The notes beneath the pieces are model-generated. The model ran no database searches. It saw nothing but the letters and a program-made list of their open reading frames with translations, and was not told where the DNA came from. Positions 47,730 through 57,016 of a DNA stretch of 61,888 bases are shown piece by piece; within the stretch, counting starts at the first letter, position 1, and every line of letters starts with the position of its first letter. The translations under genes and the position numbers were made by a program. Source of the stretch: Labilithrix sp. Lineage in GTDB: Bacteria > Myxococcota_A > Polyangia > Polyangiales > Polyangiaceae. The DNA is taken from contig JAHBWF010000025.1 of assembly GCA_019637105.1 (NCBI GenBank), positions 1 to 61,888 on the forward strand, read 5' to 3'.

Positions 47730-49481
47730 TCAGCCCGTGGGCTGCAGCATCTCGATGCCGTCGGCGATCGAGCGCGCGACCTCGTGGGTCAACGTGCGCA
47801 GCGCCGAGAGCGCCCCCTCGAGGGCGCCCGTCGCCCGCACGAGCTCCTGCTCGTGCGCCTCGTTCTTGTCGTCGAGCTGCCTCTGCAGCGTCTCGATCTG
47901 GAAGCCGAGGTCCTCGACCACGCCGGCGGCGCGCCGCTCCTCCGCCTCGAGCGCCTCGCTCTCCCACGGCCCGGGGTCCGTCCCCGTCGGGAGGCCGGCG
48001 AGCACCGGCGGCAGCGGGCCGTCGGAGGACGGCAGCGCGTCCCCCTGCGCCCGCTGCAACGCCTCGCGGCGCGCGCGGAGCGCGTCGAGGTGCGCGCGCT
48101 CGCGCGAGCGGTCGTGGACGAGCACGTCGATCGCGTGCCCGAGGTTGCCGCGGAACTCGCGCCCGACGGCCTCGAGGCGGTCCACCCGGGCCTGCAGCTC
48201 CGAGGCCATCCTGGTCGCGCGCTCGACGCGCGGGAGCATCTCGCCCGCGACGAGCGCGAGCTCCGCCGCGCGCCCCGCGAGGACCGCCGACTCGCCGCCG
48301 GCGCGGCGCGCCCGGGTGATGTGCGTCTCGAGCTCGGCGAGCGACGTCGCCCACCGCACGCCCATGTCGCTCGTCACGAGCTTGCCGACGTCGGCGGTCG
48401 CGAGCTCGACGACGAGCCGCGGCTGGCTGGTCCGGTCGATGATGGTCTCGAGCGGCTCGCGCGCGCTCCCGGCCATCGGGCCGGGCGGGCCGCTCCCCGT
48501 CGCCGGGTCCGCGCCCGGCGCGACCGAGCCCGCGCCGAAGCGGCGGAGGATGTCGACGAGCGCGTCGTGGAGCGCGAACGCGTCGTGCGGACGCTCGTCC
48601 GGATCCCGCGCGAGGCAGCGCAAGAGGAGCGACTCGAGATCCGGGGGGAGCCCGCCGACGCGCTGGCTCGGCGGGATGGGCGCGCTGGTGAGGGGCTTGA
48701 GGAGGAGATCCGACTGCCCGCGCCCCTCGAACGGGAGCTGCCCCGTGACCATCTCGTAGAGGACGACCGCGAGCGAGTAGATGTCGGCGCGTCCGTCGAT
48801 CGGGAGGCCGCCGACGTACTCGGGCGCGATGTAGCCCGGCGTGCCGAAGAGCTGCTCGTTCAGCGTGAGCGTCGGCTCCCCCATCATCTTCGCGATGCCG
48901 AAGTCGGTGAGCTTCACGAGCTCCGACGACGCGGCCGGCTCGATCGCCAGCGTCTTGCGCGGGACGAGGAGGATGTTCTCCGGCTTGAGGTCGCGGTGGA
49001 TGATGCCCGTCTGGTGCGTCCGCGCGAGCGCGCTCGCGACCTGGATCGCGATCCGCGCCGCGCGATCCCACGCGAGCGGGCCCTTCTGGATCTGCACGAG
49101 GAGCGACTCGCCCTCGACGTACTCCATGACGAGGTACGCGACGCCGTCGGACTCTCCGACGTCGGTGATCTCGACGATGTTCTCGTGGTTGATGCGGTTG
49201 ACGGCGCGCGCCTCGCGGAGGAACCGCTCCCGGTGCTCGGGGATGCGCGAAAGCTCGGGGCGGAGGATCTTGAGCGCGCTCAGCCGGCTGATCAGCTCGT
49301 GCCGCGCGAGGTAGACGACGGACATGCCGCCCGCCCCGAGCTTCTTGATGAGGCGGTAGCGCGCGGCGACCGTCTTGCCGAGGAAGCGGTCGGTGCTCTT
49401 CTGCAGCTCCGCCCCGTCGAACGGGCAGAACGCCGCGTCGTCCGGGAGCAGCTCGGAGCAGCGCGGGCAGAGCTTCGACAC
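47730..49481 (-). CDS. Zinc-ribbon Ser/Thr protein kinase with coiled-coil C-terminus
   Basis: A 583-aa kinase. CPRC...CPFDG at residues 5-23 is a zinc ribbon. The kinase domain (about 42-300) is fully canonical: LGAGGMSVVYLAR, ALKIL, HRDLKPEN, LTDFGIAK, GTPGYIAPE. The rest is a Gly/Pro linker then a helical, Glu/Arg-rich coiled coil (about 375-560) with no transmembrane helix, so it is soluble. Among the three kinases here it alone keeps the HRDxK lysine. The GTG start follows an extended -10 by 7 nt and has no Shine-Dalgarno sequence. Confidence 0.93.
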   Translation of the reverse strand: MSKLCPRCSELLPDDAAFCPFDGAELQKSTDRFLGKTVAARYRLIKKLGAGGMSVVYLARHELISRLSALKILRPELSRIPEHRERFLREARAVNRINHENIVEITDVGESDGVAYLVMEYVEGESLLVQIQKGPLAWDRAARIAIQVASALARTHQTGIIHRDLKPENILLVPRKTLAIEPAASSELVKLTDFGIAKMMGEPTLTLNEQLFGTPGYIAPEYVGGLPIDGRADIYSLAVVLYEMVTGQLPFEGRGQSDLLLKPLTSAPIPPSQRVGGLPPDLESLLLRCLARDPDERPHDAFALHDALVDILRRFGAGSVAPGADPATGSGPPGPMAGSAREPLETIIDRTSQPRLVVELATADVGKLVTSDMGVRWATSLAELETHITRARRAGGESAVLAGRAAELALVAGEMLPRVERATRMASELQARVDRLEAVGREFRGNLGHAIDVLVHDRSRERAHLDALRARREALQRAQGDALPSSDGPLPPVLAGLPTGTDPGPWESEALEAEERRAAGVVEDLGFQIETLQRQLDDKNEAHEQELVRATGALEGALSALRTLTHEVARSIADGIEMLQPTG

Positions 49482-49488
49482 GGCCGAG

Positions 49489-49494
49489 AGCCTA
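49489..49494 (-). promoter_or_regulatory. Candidate extended -10 for zinc-ribbon kinase
   Basis: Minus-strand TGGTAGGCT contains TAGGCT with an upstream TG, ending 7 nt before the GTG start. Confidence 0.5.
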
Positions 49495-49551
49495 CCATCT
49501 CGCGCCCGCCGACGGCGGAAGCCGAACGGCGCCGCGGATCGTTCGCGGTCC

Positions 49552-49995
49552 TCAGACGGGGACCGGACCGCCGAACGCCCCGAAGAACCGGACGATCCAG
49601 AGGAGCAGCTCGAGCCCGAAGAGCGCCAGGATCCCCCGCTTGAGCACGAACCCGAGCCGCCCCTCGCCCGCGCCGCGGAGGTCGCCGTGGACGAGCACCG
49701 AGACGAACGCCTGGACGGCGAAGATCCCGATGAACAGGGCCATGACCGGCCCGACGGCGTTGTAACGGAGGACGCCTTGGAGGTCGCCGCGCGCCAGCGC
49801 GAGCACCGCCCGCGTGGAGCCGCAGCCGGGGCAGGGCGCGTGGAAGAGGCTCGCGAACGCGCAAGGGATCGCCTGCGCGTAGAGGAGCGCCCCGACGGCG
49901 CCCGCGAACGCGACCGTCAGGCCCGCCCGCCGGAGGCGAACGGGGAGCGGCGCGGGCGGCGCCGAGGAGAGCGGCTCGGGTCGGGAAACGTGCAC
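49552..49995 (-). CDS. DUF2752 membrane protein
   Basis: A 147-aa membrane protein with the DUF2752 signature PCPGCGSTRAVLALARGD between hydrophobic helices. The GTG start was chosen because the region upstream in frame is basic, low complexity and would overlap the neighbouring gene's start. DUF2752 proteins are of unknown function and are often found beside CD225- or TM2-type membrane proteins, as here (divergent neighbour). Confidence 0.82.
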   Translation of the reverse strand: MHVSRPEPLSSAPPAPLPVRLRRAGLTVAFAGAVGALLYAQAIPCAFASLFHAPCPGCGSTRAVLALARGDLQGVLRYNAVGPVMALFIGIFAVQAFVSVLVHGDLRGAGEGRLGFVLKRGILALFGLELLLWIVRFFGAFGGPVPV

Positions 49996-50085
49996 GGACG
50001 AGAAACGTTTCGAATTGGCATCCGCAACGGTCGATGCGATTCTCCGATTCCCGAGGCCGAGGGCGGAACCCGTCGGAGACGACGC

Positions 50086-50115
50086 GCGGCTCGGATTACG
50101 GCGGCTCGGATTACG
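50086..50115. repeat. 15-bp tandem duplication upstream of CD225-like gene
   Basis: GCGGCTCGGATTACG occurs twice without spacing, ending 13 nt before the ATG. It lies in the divergent promoter region and could form paired operator half-sites. Confidence 0.8.
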
Positions 50116-50128
50116 ACGGAGAGACCTC

Positions 50129-50695
50129 ATGATGATTTCGGACCCGACGAGCGCAAACGGAAATCTTCACGCCGCCGGTGGCTACGGTCCTCCGGGTGGC
50201 GGCTATCCCCCGCCGGGCGGAGGTGGAGGTTTCGGTGGACCCCCGCCGGGCGGCGGCTACGGCGGCCCCCCGGGCGGCGCTCCCCCGGGCGGCTACGGCG
50301 GGCCTCCGGGCGGCGGCCCCCCGGGCGGCGCTCCCCCGGGCGGCGGCTACGGCGGTCCCCCTCCGGGAGGGGGCTTCGGCGGACCGCCGCCGCAGGGCTT
50401 CGGTCCCCCGGGCGGCTTCCCGCCGCCGGGCGGCCCCATGATGCCGGGCGCCGGCGGGGACGTGAACACGACGCTCCCGCTCGTGCTCAGCATCGTCCAG
50501 CTCGTCGTCTGCTGCAACCTCATCTTCGGCGGCATCGGCCTCCTCTTCGCCATCCAGGCCGGCACCGCGAAGAAGGCGGGCGATCTCCAGACGGCGCGCG
50601 CCAAGGCGAAGACCGCGATGATCGTCATCATCGTCGGCGCGGTGCTCGAGACGATCGGCGTCACGATCAACGTCCTCCTCAACGCGATGCACTGA
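50129..50695 (+). CDS. CD225/dispanin-like two-helix membrane protein, Gly/Pro-rich
   Basis: A 188-aa protein. Residues 1-110 are almost entirely Gly, Pro and Tyr (PPGGGYGGPP-type repeats). Two C-terminal helices follow (LPLVLSIVQLVVCCNLIFGG and MIVIIVGAVLETIGVTINVL) with the loop FAIQAGTAKKAGDLQTARAK, which matches CD225/dispanin proteins (Cys pair in helix 1, then 'GD...A...sk.a'). Bacterial members have no established role. GGAGAG upstream of the ATG supports the start. Confidence 0.8.
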   Translation: MMISDPTSANGNLHAAGGYGPPGGGYPPPGGGGGFGGPPPGGGYGGPPGGAPPGGYGGPPGGGPPGGAPPGGGYGGPPPGGGFGGPPPQGFGPPGGFPPPGGPMMPGAGGDVNTTLPLVLSIVQLVVCCNLIFGGIGLLFAIQAGTAKKAGDLQTARAKAKTAMIVIIVGAVLETIGVTINVLLNAMH

Positions 50696-50731
50696 GCCTC
50701 GAGCGCGCGCGAGCGCGTCCGGGTGAAACGA

Positions 50732-50764
50732 AAGAAGGAGAGCCGACGGTCGGCTCTCCTTCTT
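50732..50764. terminator. Strong bidirectional hairpin
   Basis: Perfect 16-bp arms (AAGAAGGAGAGCCGAC and its reverse complement) around a central G. The arms end in A/T-rich bases, giving CTTCTT on both strands. It lies between convergent genes and probably terminates both. Confidence 0.8.
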
Positions 50765-50812
50765 CGCGTTCGGGGCCCGCGTTCGACGCGCCGGCGGCGT
50801 CCTCGCCGTCCC

Positions 50813-53800
50813 TCACGGCGACGGGGTCACCACGCTGCAGTCGAGCGGCTGACGCCACTCGATCCCCTCGGTCACGCCGACGCGCGCGAACGTCCCGCCC
50901 ACGCCGACGAGCCACGTCGCGAACGTCACCTGCTCGTAGGCCCCGCCGCTCGTCTGCGGCACGCGCAGGCTCGCGTTCGGCACGCTCACCTCGAGGCCCT
51001 CGAGGCAGACGCGCCTCGGCGTCCAGCGGACCCGCGCGATCATCGGGGCGTCCTCGACGCGCAGCTCGGGCGTCGCGATCCGGATCCACGGCGCGGCGAT
51101 CTGCAGCGTCGCGCGGTAGCCCCCCGCCTCGGCTCTGCAGGCGGGGTCGTCCGCGAGCCGGAGCTCCGACCACGGCGCGAGCGGCGCCGGCGGCTTCGAC
51201 GGGACGACGACGAACGCCGGATCGAGCGCCGAGGGCGGATCGCCCCCGCTCGGCGTGCGGAGGATCGCCAGCTCGCCCTTCGCGCCCACGGCGAGCGCGT
51301 CGGGGTTGGCCGGGTAGAGCGACTCGGCCGCGATCCCGCCGAGGTCGAAGAGATCCGTCGCCCCGGCGAGCCCGACCTTGAAGACGTGGCCCGCCCCGCT
51401 CGGCTCGACCTCGAGCAGCGCGTGCTCGTCCTGCGGGAGCGCGACGCCGGAGATGACGCTGGCGCCGGTCTGCGAAGGCCGGATCGCGAGGCGGGCGCGC
51501 TCGCCGCGCATGATCGCGACGAGGCCGTGCTCGACGTTGTGCAACGCGATCTCGGACGACGCGGAGGGATCCCAGGGCGTGAGCGGGATCGCCGCGGCGC
51601 TCTCGGTGAAGTCCTCCGCGAGGATCTCGTCGCTCGTCATCCCCGCGCGGCGGCCCGCGGCGACGACGTCGCGCATCTCGATGCCGGCGCGGACGACCTT
51701 CGCCTGCGGATCGAACGGCGCGACGTACGCGACGTTGCGGCGCAGCGAGAGCGCGCTCTTGTTCGGTCCGGTGACCGTGAAGACGTCGCCGCCGCTGGAC
51801 GTCCCGAAGCCGGAGAGGAGCGCGCGGAGCGAGAGCGTCGCCTCGTACGCGCCGGGCGCGGGCTCGTGGATCGGGCTCACGATCCCGCGGGGGATGGGGC
51901 TCCGCAGGTAGCCCCAGCCGTCGCGATCGCCGGCGACCGGGAGGCGGACGGCCCCGAGACCGAGGTCCTCCGGCGAGTCGTCGGTGCGCGCGACGACCTT
52001 CGAGGAGACCTCGCCCCGCGCGCGGCACGACAGCTCGAGCGCGCGCGCGCGACGGACCTCGGGGGCCGCGGGGGCGAGCACCTTCGGCGCCTCGACCCGC
52101 GGCGGAGCGGCCGACCAGCCGACGCGGTAGAACGCGCCGAGATCGCACCCCGCCGACGTGCAGCCCACGAGATCGACCGCCTCGGCGCCGGCCGGCGGCG
52201 CGGCCACCTCGACCCACGACGCGCCGTGGTCGCTCGACTGGTAGAGACGCCCGTCCTTCGAACGTCCGAGCCCCATCGCTCCGGCGAAGACGACCTCGAA
52301 GGCGTAGGGAGACCGGACCAGCTTGCCGCCCTCGGCGATCGCGACGCTCTCTCCGTGACGCTGCCAGCCGTGGAGGGCGCCGTCGGCGCCGAACGACCAG
52401 CTCCCGTCGACGACGCCGACCGTCATGAGGCCGCGCCGGAGGCGCGAGGGGCGGCCGCCCTTCGCGAGGCCCCCCGCGTAGGGCGCGCCGCGCGCGACGA
52501 CGTCGCGCGCCTCGTCGGCGAGCGGCTGGAAGCTCGCCGCTCTGGGATCGTAGACGCCCGCGTTCGGCTCCGTGACGAGGGCGACGACGTGCCCGTCGGC
52601 GCGCGGCACCCAGCGCGCGACGACGACGTCCGGCGCGCCGGCGTCGGCGGCGAGCCCGGAGAGGTCGAGCTCCTCCCAGGCGCCGCCGGGCACGCGGACG
52701 CAGACGACGGGCGTCGAGCTCGGGCTCGGCGGCGCGCCCTGGCACGATCCGGCGTAGGCGAGCCCGCCGTCGCCTCCGGCGTAGAACTGCCCGCCCCCCG
52801 CGAACGTCTGCTCGACGCCGGGCGTCTCCGACGAGAGCGTACGCGACACGACGAACGCGCCGCCGGCGCGCGACGCGCACGCGAACAGGACGTCGCCGGC
52901 GACCGGGACGGCCTCGCACTGCGCGTCGGGCGGCAGCCGCCCGGGGACGAGCGACAGGACCTCGCCCGTGTACAGGTCGACGCGAGCGACGTCGCCCGAC
53001 TCGACGACGATCGCCGTCGCGTCGTCGATCGCCGCGCCGCCGTGGAAGGCCGCCCGCAGCGGAGGCACGCTCCCGCGCCAGCGCGGGTCCCTCGGTCGGA
53101 GCTCGATCGCCGGGTCGGACGGCGCCCGATCGAACCACGAGAGGCCACCGTCGAGCTCGAGGCGGTACGCGCCGGAGGACGCGTCGAGGAGAAGGAGCTC
53201 GCCCGCGACGATCGCGACCCGCGAGGGCGAGCTCCTCAGCTGCGCGGTGACGTCGGTCCAGCGCTCGCCGTGATCGACGCTCGTGAAGACCGACCCCTGG
53301 AGGTCGAGCGCGACCGCCCGCCCGTCGTCGAGCGCCTGGACGTCGGCGACCCCGAGCGGCGCGACGGCCGCGCGCTCTCCTCCCGGCAGGCGGAGCGCCC
53401 ACCGCGCGCCGCTCTGGGTGCGCGCGAGGAGCGATTTCGGCCCGAACGCGATCGACTCGACGGGATCGGGGACGCGCGCGAGCGGGACGAGCTCGCCGTC
53501 GAACGCGTCGGCTCGGTAGAGGGTGTTCGCGGTCCAGAAGACGAACCCTCCGCCGAAGCGGCGCGGGACCGCCGCGGCGCCGGCGATCGGCTCGGAGGTC
53601 GCGTCCGGCGCGACGCGCGGCTCCCCCCGCCCGACGACGACGCGGCGGGTGTCGACGACGAGCCCGTGGACGCCCGGCGCCCCGAGGGCGAGCGCGACGC
53701 CGGCGCGGGCAGAAGACGGATCGGCGACGAGGTACTGCGCGCGCCCGAACGACGAGGCGCGCGGCTCCGGCCCCGGCTCGCGCGCGCCCCCGGGCCCGAG

Positions 53801-53878
53801 CGGCGCGCGGCGATCCTCGTGCGCGCAGGCCGCGGCGGCGATCACGATCGCTACGAGGGTCGCTGTCCGAGCGCGCAT
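50813..53878 (-). CDS. Large propeller-type lipoprotein
   Basis: A 1021-aa lipoprotein (signal ending AAAAC, Cys18). The first half has scattered Asp-box/BNR-like motifs (SVDHGERWTDV near 205; SSDHGASWVEV near 560), pointing to one or more beta-propellers; the second half is beta-rich and unassigned. Several Cys pairs may be oxidised. No catalytic pattern is visible. It follows glnE by 27 bp on the same strand, and is isolated at its 3' end by the hairpin terminator. Confidence 0.78.
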   Translation of the reverse strand: MRARTATLVAIVIAAAACAHEDRRAPLGPGGAREPGPEPRASSFGRAQYLVADPSSARAGVALALGAPGVHGLVVDTRRVVVGRGEPRVAPDATSEPIAGAAAVPRRFGGGFVFWTANTLYRADAFDGELVPLARVPDPVESIAFGPKSLLARTQSGARWALRLPGGERAAVAPLGVADVQALDDGRAVALDLQGSVFTSVDHGERWTDVTAQLRSSPSRVAIVAGELLLLDASSGAYRLELDGGLSWFDRAPSDPAIELRPRDPRWRGSVPPLRAAFHGGAAIDDATAIVVESGDVARVDLYTGEVLSLVPGRLPPDAQCEAVPVAGDVLFACASRAGGAFVVSRTLSSETPGVEQTFAGGGQFYAGGDGGLAYAGSCQGAPPSPSSTPVVCVRVPGGAWEELDLSGLAADAGAPDVVVARWVPRADGHVVALVTEPNAGVYDPRAASFQPLADEARDVVARGAPYAGGLAKGGRPSRLRRGLMTVGVVDGSWSFGADGALHGWQRHGESVAIAEGGKLVRSPYAFEVVFAGAMGLGRSKDGRLYQSSDHGASWVEVAAPPAGAEAVDLVGCTSAGCDLGAFYRVGWSAAPPRVEAPKVLAPAAPEVRRARALELSCRARGEVSSKVVARTDDSPEDLGLGAVRLPVAGDRDGWGYLRSPIPRGIVSPIHEPAPGAYEATLSLRALLSGFGTSSGGDVFTVTGPNKSALSLRRNVAYVAPFDPQAKVVRAGIEMRDVVAAGRRAGMTSDEILAEDFTESAAAIPLTPWDPSASSEIALHNVEHGLVAIMRGERARLAIRPSQTGASVISGVALPQDEHALLEVEPSGAGHVFKVGLAGATDLFDLGGIAAESLYPANPDALAVGAKGELAILRTPSGGDPPSALDPAFVVVPSKPPAPLAPWSELRLADDPACRAEAGGYRATLQIAAPWIRIATPELRVEDAPMIARVRWTPRRVCLEGLEVSVPNASLRVPQTSGGAYEQVTFATWLVGVGGTFARVGVTEGIEWRQPLDCSVVTPSP

Positions 53879-53905
53879 GGTAGGCCTAACCGATCGAGAC
53901 GCCCG

Positions 53906-56900
53906 TCATAGCGGATCCTTGGCTCGCGCGGCGTCCCCGTCCCGGGCGCCGCCGGCCTTCAGGCCGAGCACCGCGAGGTACGCCGCCCGCACGTCGCGCG
54001 TAACGGCGCGGTAACGCTCGAGCAACGCCTCGGACGCGGTGCCGGAGGGCGTGTGGGCGCCGTCGCGGACGCCCATGCGGCGGGCGAGCGCGGCGAGCCC
54101 GGGCGCGCCCTCCTCGATCAGGCTCGCGCTGGTGCCGTGCACGATGCGCAGCGCTTGCTCGAGCCGCCGCAGCATCGCGTAGCCCTCGCGGAGGACCGCG
54201 GCGAGGGACGGATCGAGGTAGCCGCATGCCTCGAGCGCGCCGATCGCGGTCTCGGTGTCCGTCGTGCGCACGCGCGGATCCGCGCCGTACTTCATCTGCA
54301 GCCACTGGACGGCGAACTCGACGTCGACGATCCCGCCGTGACCGAGCTTGACGTCGTACCGGCGCGGCGCCTCCCTCGCGAGCTCGCGCTCCATCCGCGT
54401 GCGGAGGTGGTTCACGATCGCGGGGTCGGGCGCGCCGCGCTCGTAGGCGACGCGCGCCGCGAGCGCGATCACCTTGCGCCCCAGCTCGGCGTCGCCCGCG
54501 CAGGCCCGCGCCTTCACGAGCGCCTGGCGCTCCCAGTCGGCCGACTTGCGGCCGTCGTCCGTCGCGCCCTCCGCGCCCGCCGACTCCTCGCCGGCCGTCC
54601 CGTCGCGCGCGAGCCCGTGGTAGCGCGCGAACGCGTCGAGGCTCACGACGAGCAGGCCGTAGCTGCCCGACGGGCGCAGCCGCGTGTCGAGCTCGTAGCC
54701 GGGGCCGGCGCCGTGCGGCGTGCTCACGAGCGAGAGCACGCGCTGCGCCGCGCGGACGTACTTCTCGGCGAGCTCGTCTTCCCTCCCCGGGGCGTCGTAG
54801 ACGAAGAAGACGTCGAGGTCGGAGCCGTAGCCGATCTCGCGGCCACCCAGCTTGCCCATCGCGATCACGGCGAGGCCGCCTTCGAGGCCCCGCTCGGCGA
54901 GCGCGCGACGCGTCGCGTGCTCGAGCGTCGCGTCGGCGAGCGCGCTCAGCACGATCGTCGCGTCGCGGGTCTTGAGCTCTCCGGCGAGCTCGGCGAGGCC
55001 GACCTCCATCGTCACGCGCGCCTTCGCGTGCCGGAGCGCGCCGACGAAGGCCTCCTCGTTGTCGACGCGCTGCTCCGCGAGGCGACGCCCGCTCGGCGAC
55101 GCCGCGCCGGCCGCGCGCGCGGGATCGCCCGAGGACTCGAGCGCCGTCGCCTCCTCGATCTCGACGTCGACGTCCAGGCGCGTGCTCTCGGCGGTCGGAG
55201 GGACCTTGGTGAACAGGACGCTGTCGACGAGCTCCGGCCGGTAGACGAGCGCCTCGCCGAGGAACGAGCTGGCGCCGAAGAGGCCGACGAGCCGGCGCAG
55301 GACGTGCGTGTCCTCCGCCATCGCGCGCGCGTACACGCTCGGGGTCGAGAGGCGCGAGAAGAACGACGCGAGCAGGCGCGCGGCCTGCTCGGGGTCGGCC
55401 GCGTCGGAGAGCGCCTCGAGCAGCGTCGCCGCGAGGACCGGGTGCCTGTCCCGCGTGCTCGCGCCGAGCGGGAAGTCGGGCCGGCGCGCGAGCGCGAGCA
55501 GGTGCCGCGCGAGATCGGGTGAGGCGCTCGACACGAGCTCGAGCCCGCCCGCGCCCTCGGTGATCGCGGTGAGGACGATCATCTCCTCGCCCGACTCGAT
55601 CGCCGTGAGCAAGAGCTCGAAGCGCGGCGCCCCCGCGCGATCCCACGAGCCGCCGCCGTCCTTCGTCAGCGACGCGAGCCGCGCCGCGACGCGGCGCCGG
55701 ATCTTGTCGACGTCGCGCTCGAGCTCGTGACCGGACGCGTGACCGAGCGAGCGCGCGACGATCTCGAGCATCTCGCCGCGGGGGAGCTGGTGCGTCTGGA
55801 TCCCGGTCGCGAACTGCACGCGGTGCTCGAGCCGGCGGAGCGCGAGGTACGCGGCCTCCACCTCGCGGCTCTCGCGGTCCGTCACGAGCCCGCGCGAGCG
55901 CAGCCGCCGCAGCGCCTCGAGCGTGTTCGTGTCGCGGAGGCTCGGCTCGCGCCCGCCCCAGACGAGCTGCAGCGACTGGACGAAGAACTCGGCCTCGCGG
56001 ATCCCGCCCGTGCCGAGCTTCAGGTCGCGCTCGGGGTCCTCCGACAGCTCGAGCCGCGCGCGCTGGACGAGCTGCGCCATCTCACGGGCGACGCGCGGGT
56101 CGATCGCCTTGCGCCAGACGAACGGCGCGAGGGCCTCGATGACGCGCGCGCCGAAGCCGGGGTGGCCCGCGACCGGACGCGCCCGCACGAGCGCCGCGCG
56201 CTCCCAGGTCCGCCCCCAGGTCTCGTAGTAGCGCTCGGCGGCGGCGAGCGCGTTGACGAGCGGCCCGCGCGAGCCCTCGGGCCTGAGGCGGAGGTCGACG
56301 CGCCAGCACATGCCCTCGTCGGTGACGTCCTCGAGCGTCGCCGTGAACCGCTGCGTGATCCGCGCGAAGTGCTCGTGCAACGACTGGTCGACGGCCACGC
56401 CGTCCTTGACGACCTCGCCCTCGTCGGTCTCGTAGAACGGGAGGAGGTCGACGTCGCTCCCGCAGTTGAGCTCGCGTCCGCCGAGCTTGCCCATCCCGAG
56501 CACGGTGAAGGCGCAGCGATCGCCCGTCGACGTCATCGGGACGCCGAAGCGCGCCTCCGCCCAGCGCTGCGCCTCGGCGAGGGCGATCTCGATGCACACC
56601 TGCGCCAGGTCGGAGAGCTCGCGCGCGGTGACGTCGACGTCGCCGGCCTCGCGCGCGCGGAGCTCGCGCGCGGCGACGCGCAGCCGCTCGCGCTGCGCGA
56701 AGAGCCGGAGGCCGCGCCGGACGGCCTCGTGATCGCCCAGGTCGTCCACGAAGCTCGCGGCGAGCCTGCGGTAGGCGCGGAGGTCCTTCGCGATGCGGAG
56801 CCTCCCCTTGCCGATGGCGACGACGTCCTCGGGCCGGTGCAGGACCTGGGCGCGGAGGCCCGGGTACGCCGCCAGCAGCGCGCCCGCGAGCTCGAGCGTC

Positions 56901-56998
56901 GCGTCGTCGAAGGTGAGCCCGCGCGCCCTCGCCGCCTCGGCCCAGGCGTGCGCGACGCCTCCGCTCTCGCCTTGGCCGGACGTGGGCGCGCGCTTCAT
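53906..56998 (-). CDS. glnE: Glutamine synthetase adenylyltransferase/adenylyl-removing enzyme
   Basis: A 1030-aa bifunctional enzyme that adenylylates and de-adenylylates glutamine synthetase in nitrogen control. Both nucleotidyltransferase domains are present: GGRELNCGSDVDLLPFYE (about 175-195) and GGREIGYGSDLDVFFVYD (about 705-725), with their HD-like helical domains between and after. It is a little longer than the ~950-aa E. coli protein. No glnA or glnB lies nearby. It starts 18 nt past the upstream lipoprotein gene, with a TAACAT hexamer in between. Confidence 0.96.
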   Translation of the reverse strand: MKRAPTSGQGESGGVAHAWAEAARARGLTFDDATLELAGALLAAYPGLRAQVLHRPEDVVAIGKGRLRIAKDLRAYRRLAASFVDDLGDHEAVRRGLRLFAQRERLRVAARELRAREAGDVDVTARELSDLAQVCIEIALAEAQRWAEARFGVPMTSTGDRCAFTVLGMGKLGGRELNCGSDVDLLPFYETDEGEVVKDGVAVDQSLHEHFARITQRFTATLEDVTDEGMCWRVDLRLRPEGSRGPLVNALAAAERYYETWGRTWERAALVRARPVAGHPGFGARVIEALAPFVWRKAIDPRVAREMAQLVQRARLELSEDPERDLKLGTGGIREAEFFVQSLQLVWGGREPSLRDTNTLEALRRLRSRGLVTDRESREVEAAYLALRRLEHRVQFATGIQTHQLPRGEMLEIVARSLGHASGHELERDVDKIRRRVAARLASLTKDGGGSWDRAGAPRFELLLTAIESGEEMIVLTAITEGAGGLELVSSASPDLARHLLALARRPDFPLGASTRDRHPVLAATLLEALSDAADPEQAARLLASFFSRLSTPSVYARAMAEDTHVLRRLVGLFGASSFLGEALVYRPELVDSVLFTKVPPTAESTRLDVDVEIEEATALESSGDPARAAGAASPSGRRLAEQRVDNEEAFVGALRHAKARVTMEVGLAELAGELKTRDATIVLSALADATLEHATRRALAERGLEGGLAVIAMGKLGGREIGYGSDLDVFFVYDAPGREDELAEKYVRAAQRVLSLVSTPHGAGPGYELDTRLRPSGSYGLLVVSLDAFARYHGLARDGTAGEESAGAEGATDDGRKSADWERQALVKARACAGDAELGRKVIALAARVAYERGAPDPAIVNHLRTRMERELAREAPRRYDVKLGHGGIVDVEFAVQWLQMKYGADPRVRTTDTETAIGALEACGYLDPSLAAVLREGYAMLRRLEQALRIVHGTSASLIEEGAPGLAALARRMGVRDGAHTPSGTASEALLERYRAVTRDVRAAYLAVLGLKAGGARDGDAARAKDPL

Positions 56999-57008
56999 CG
57001 AGGGGCCG

Positions 57009-57014
57009 ATGTTA
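57009..57014 (-). promoter_or_regulatory. Candidate -10 element for glnE
   Basis: On the minus strand TAACAT ends 10 nt before the glnE ATG, within the 18-bp gap after the upstream gene; no Shine-Dalgarno sequence. Confidence 0.4.
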
Positions 57015-57016
57015 GC

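Noticed and set aside
50723-53911. Long forward open frame opposite the large lipoprotein gene
   Set aside because: Composition is dominated by Arg and Ala; the reverse frame has a signal peptide and propeller motifs.
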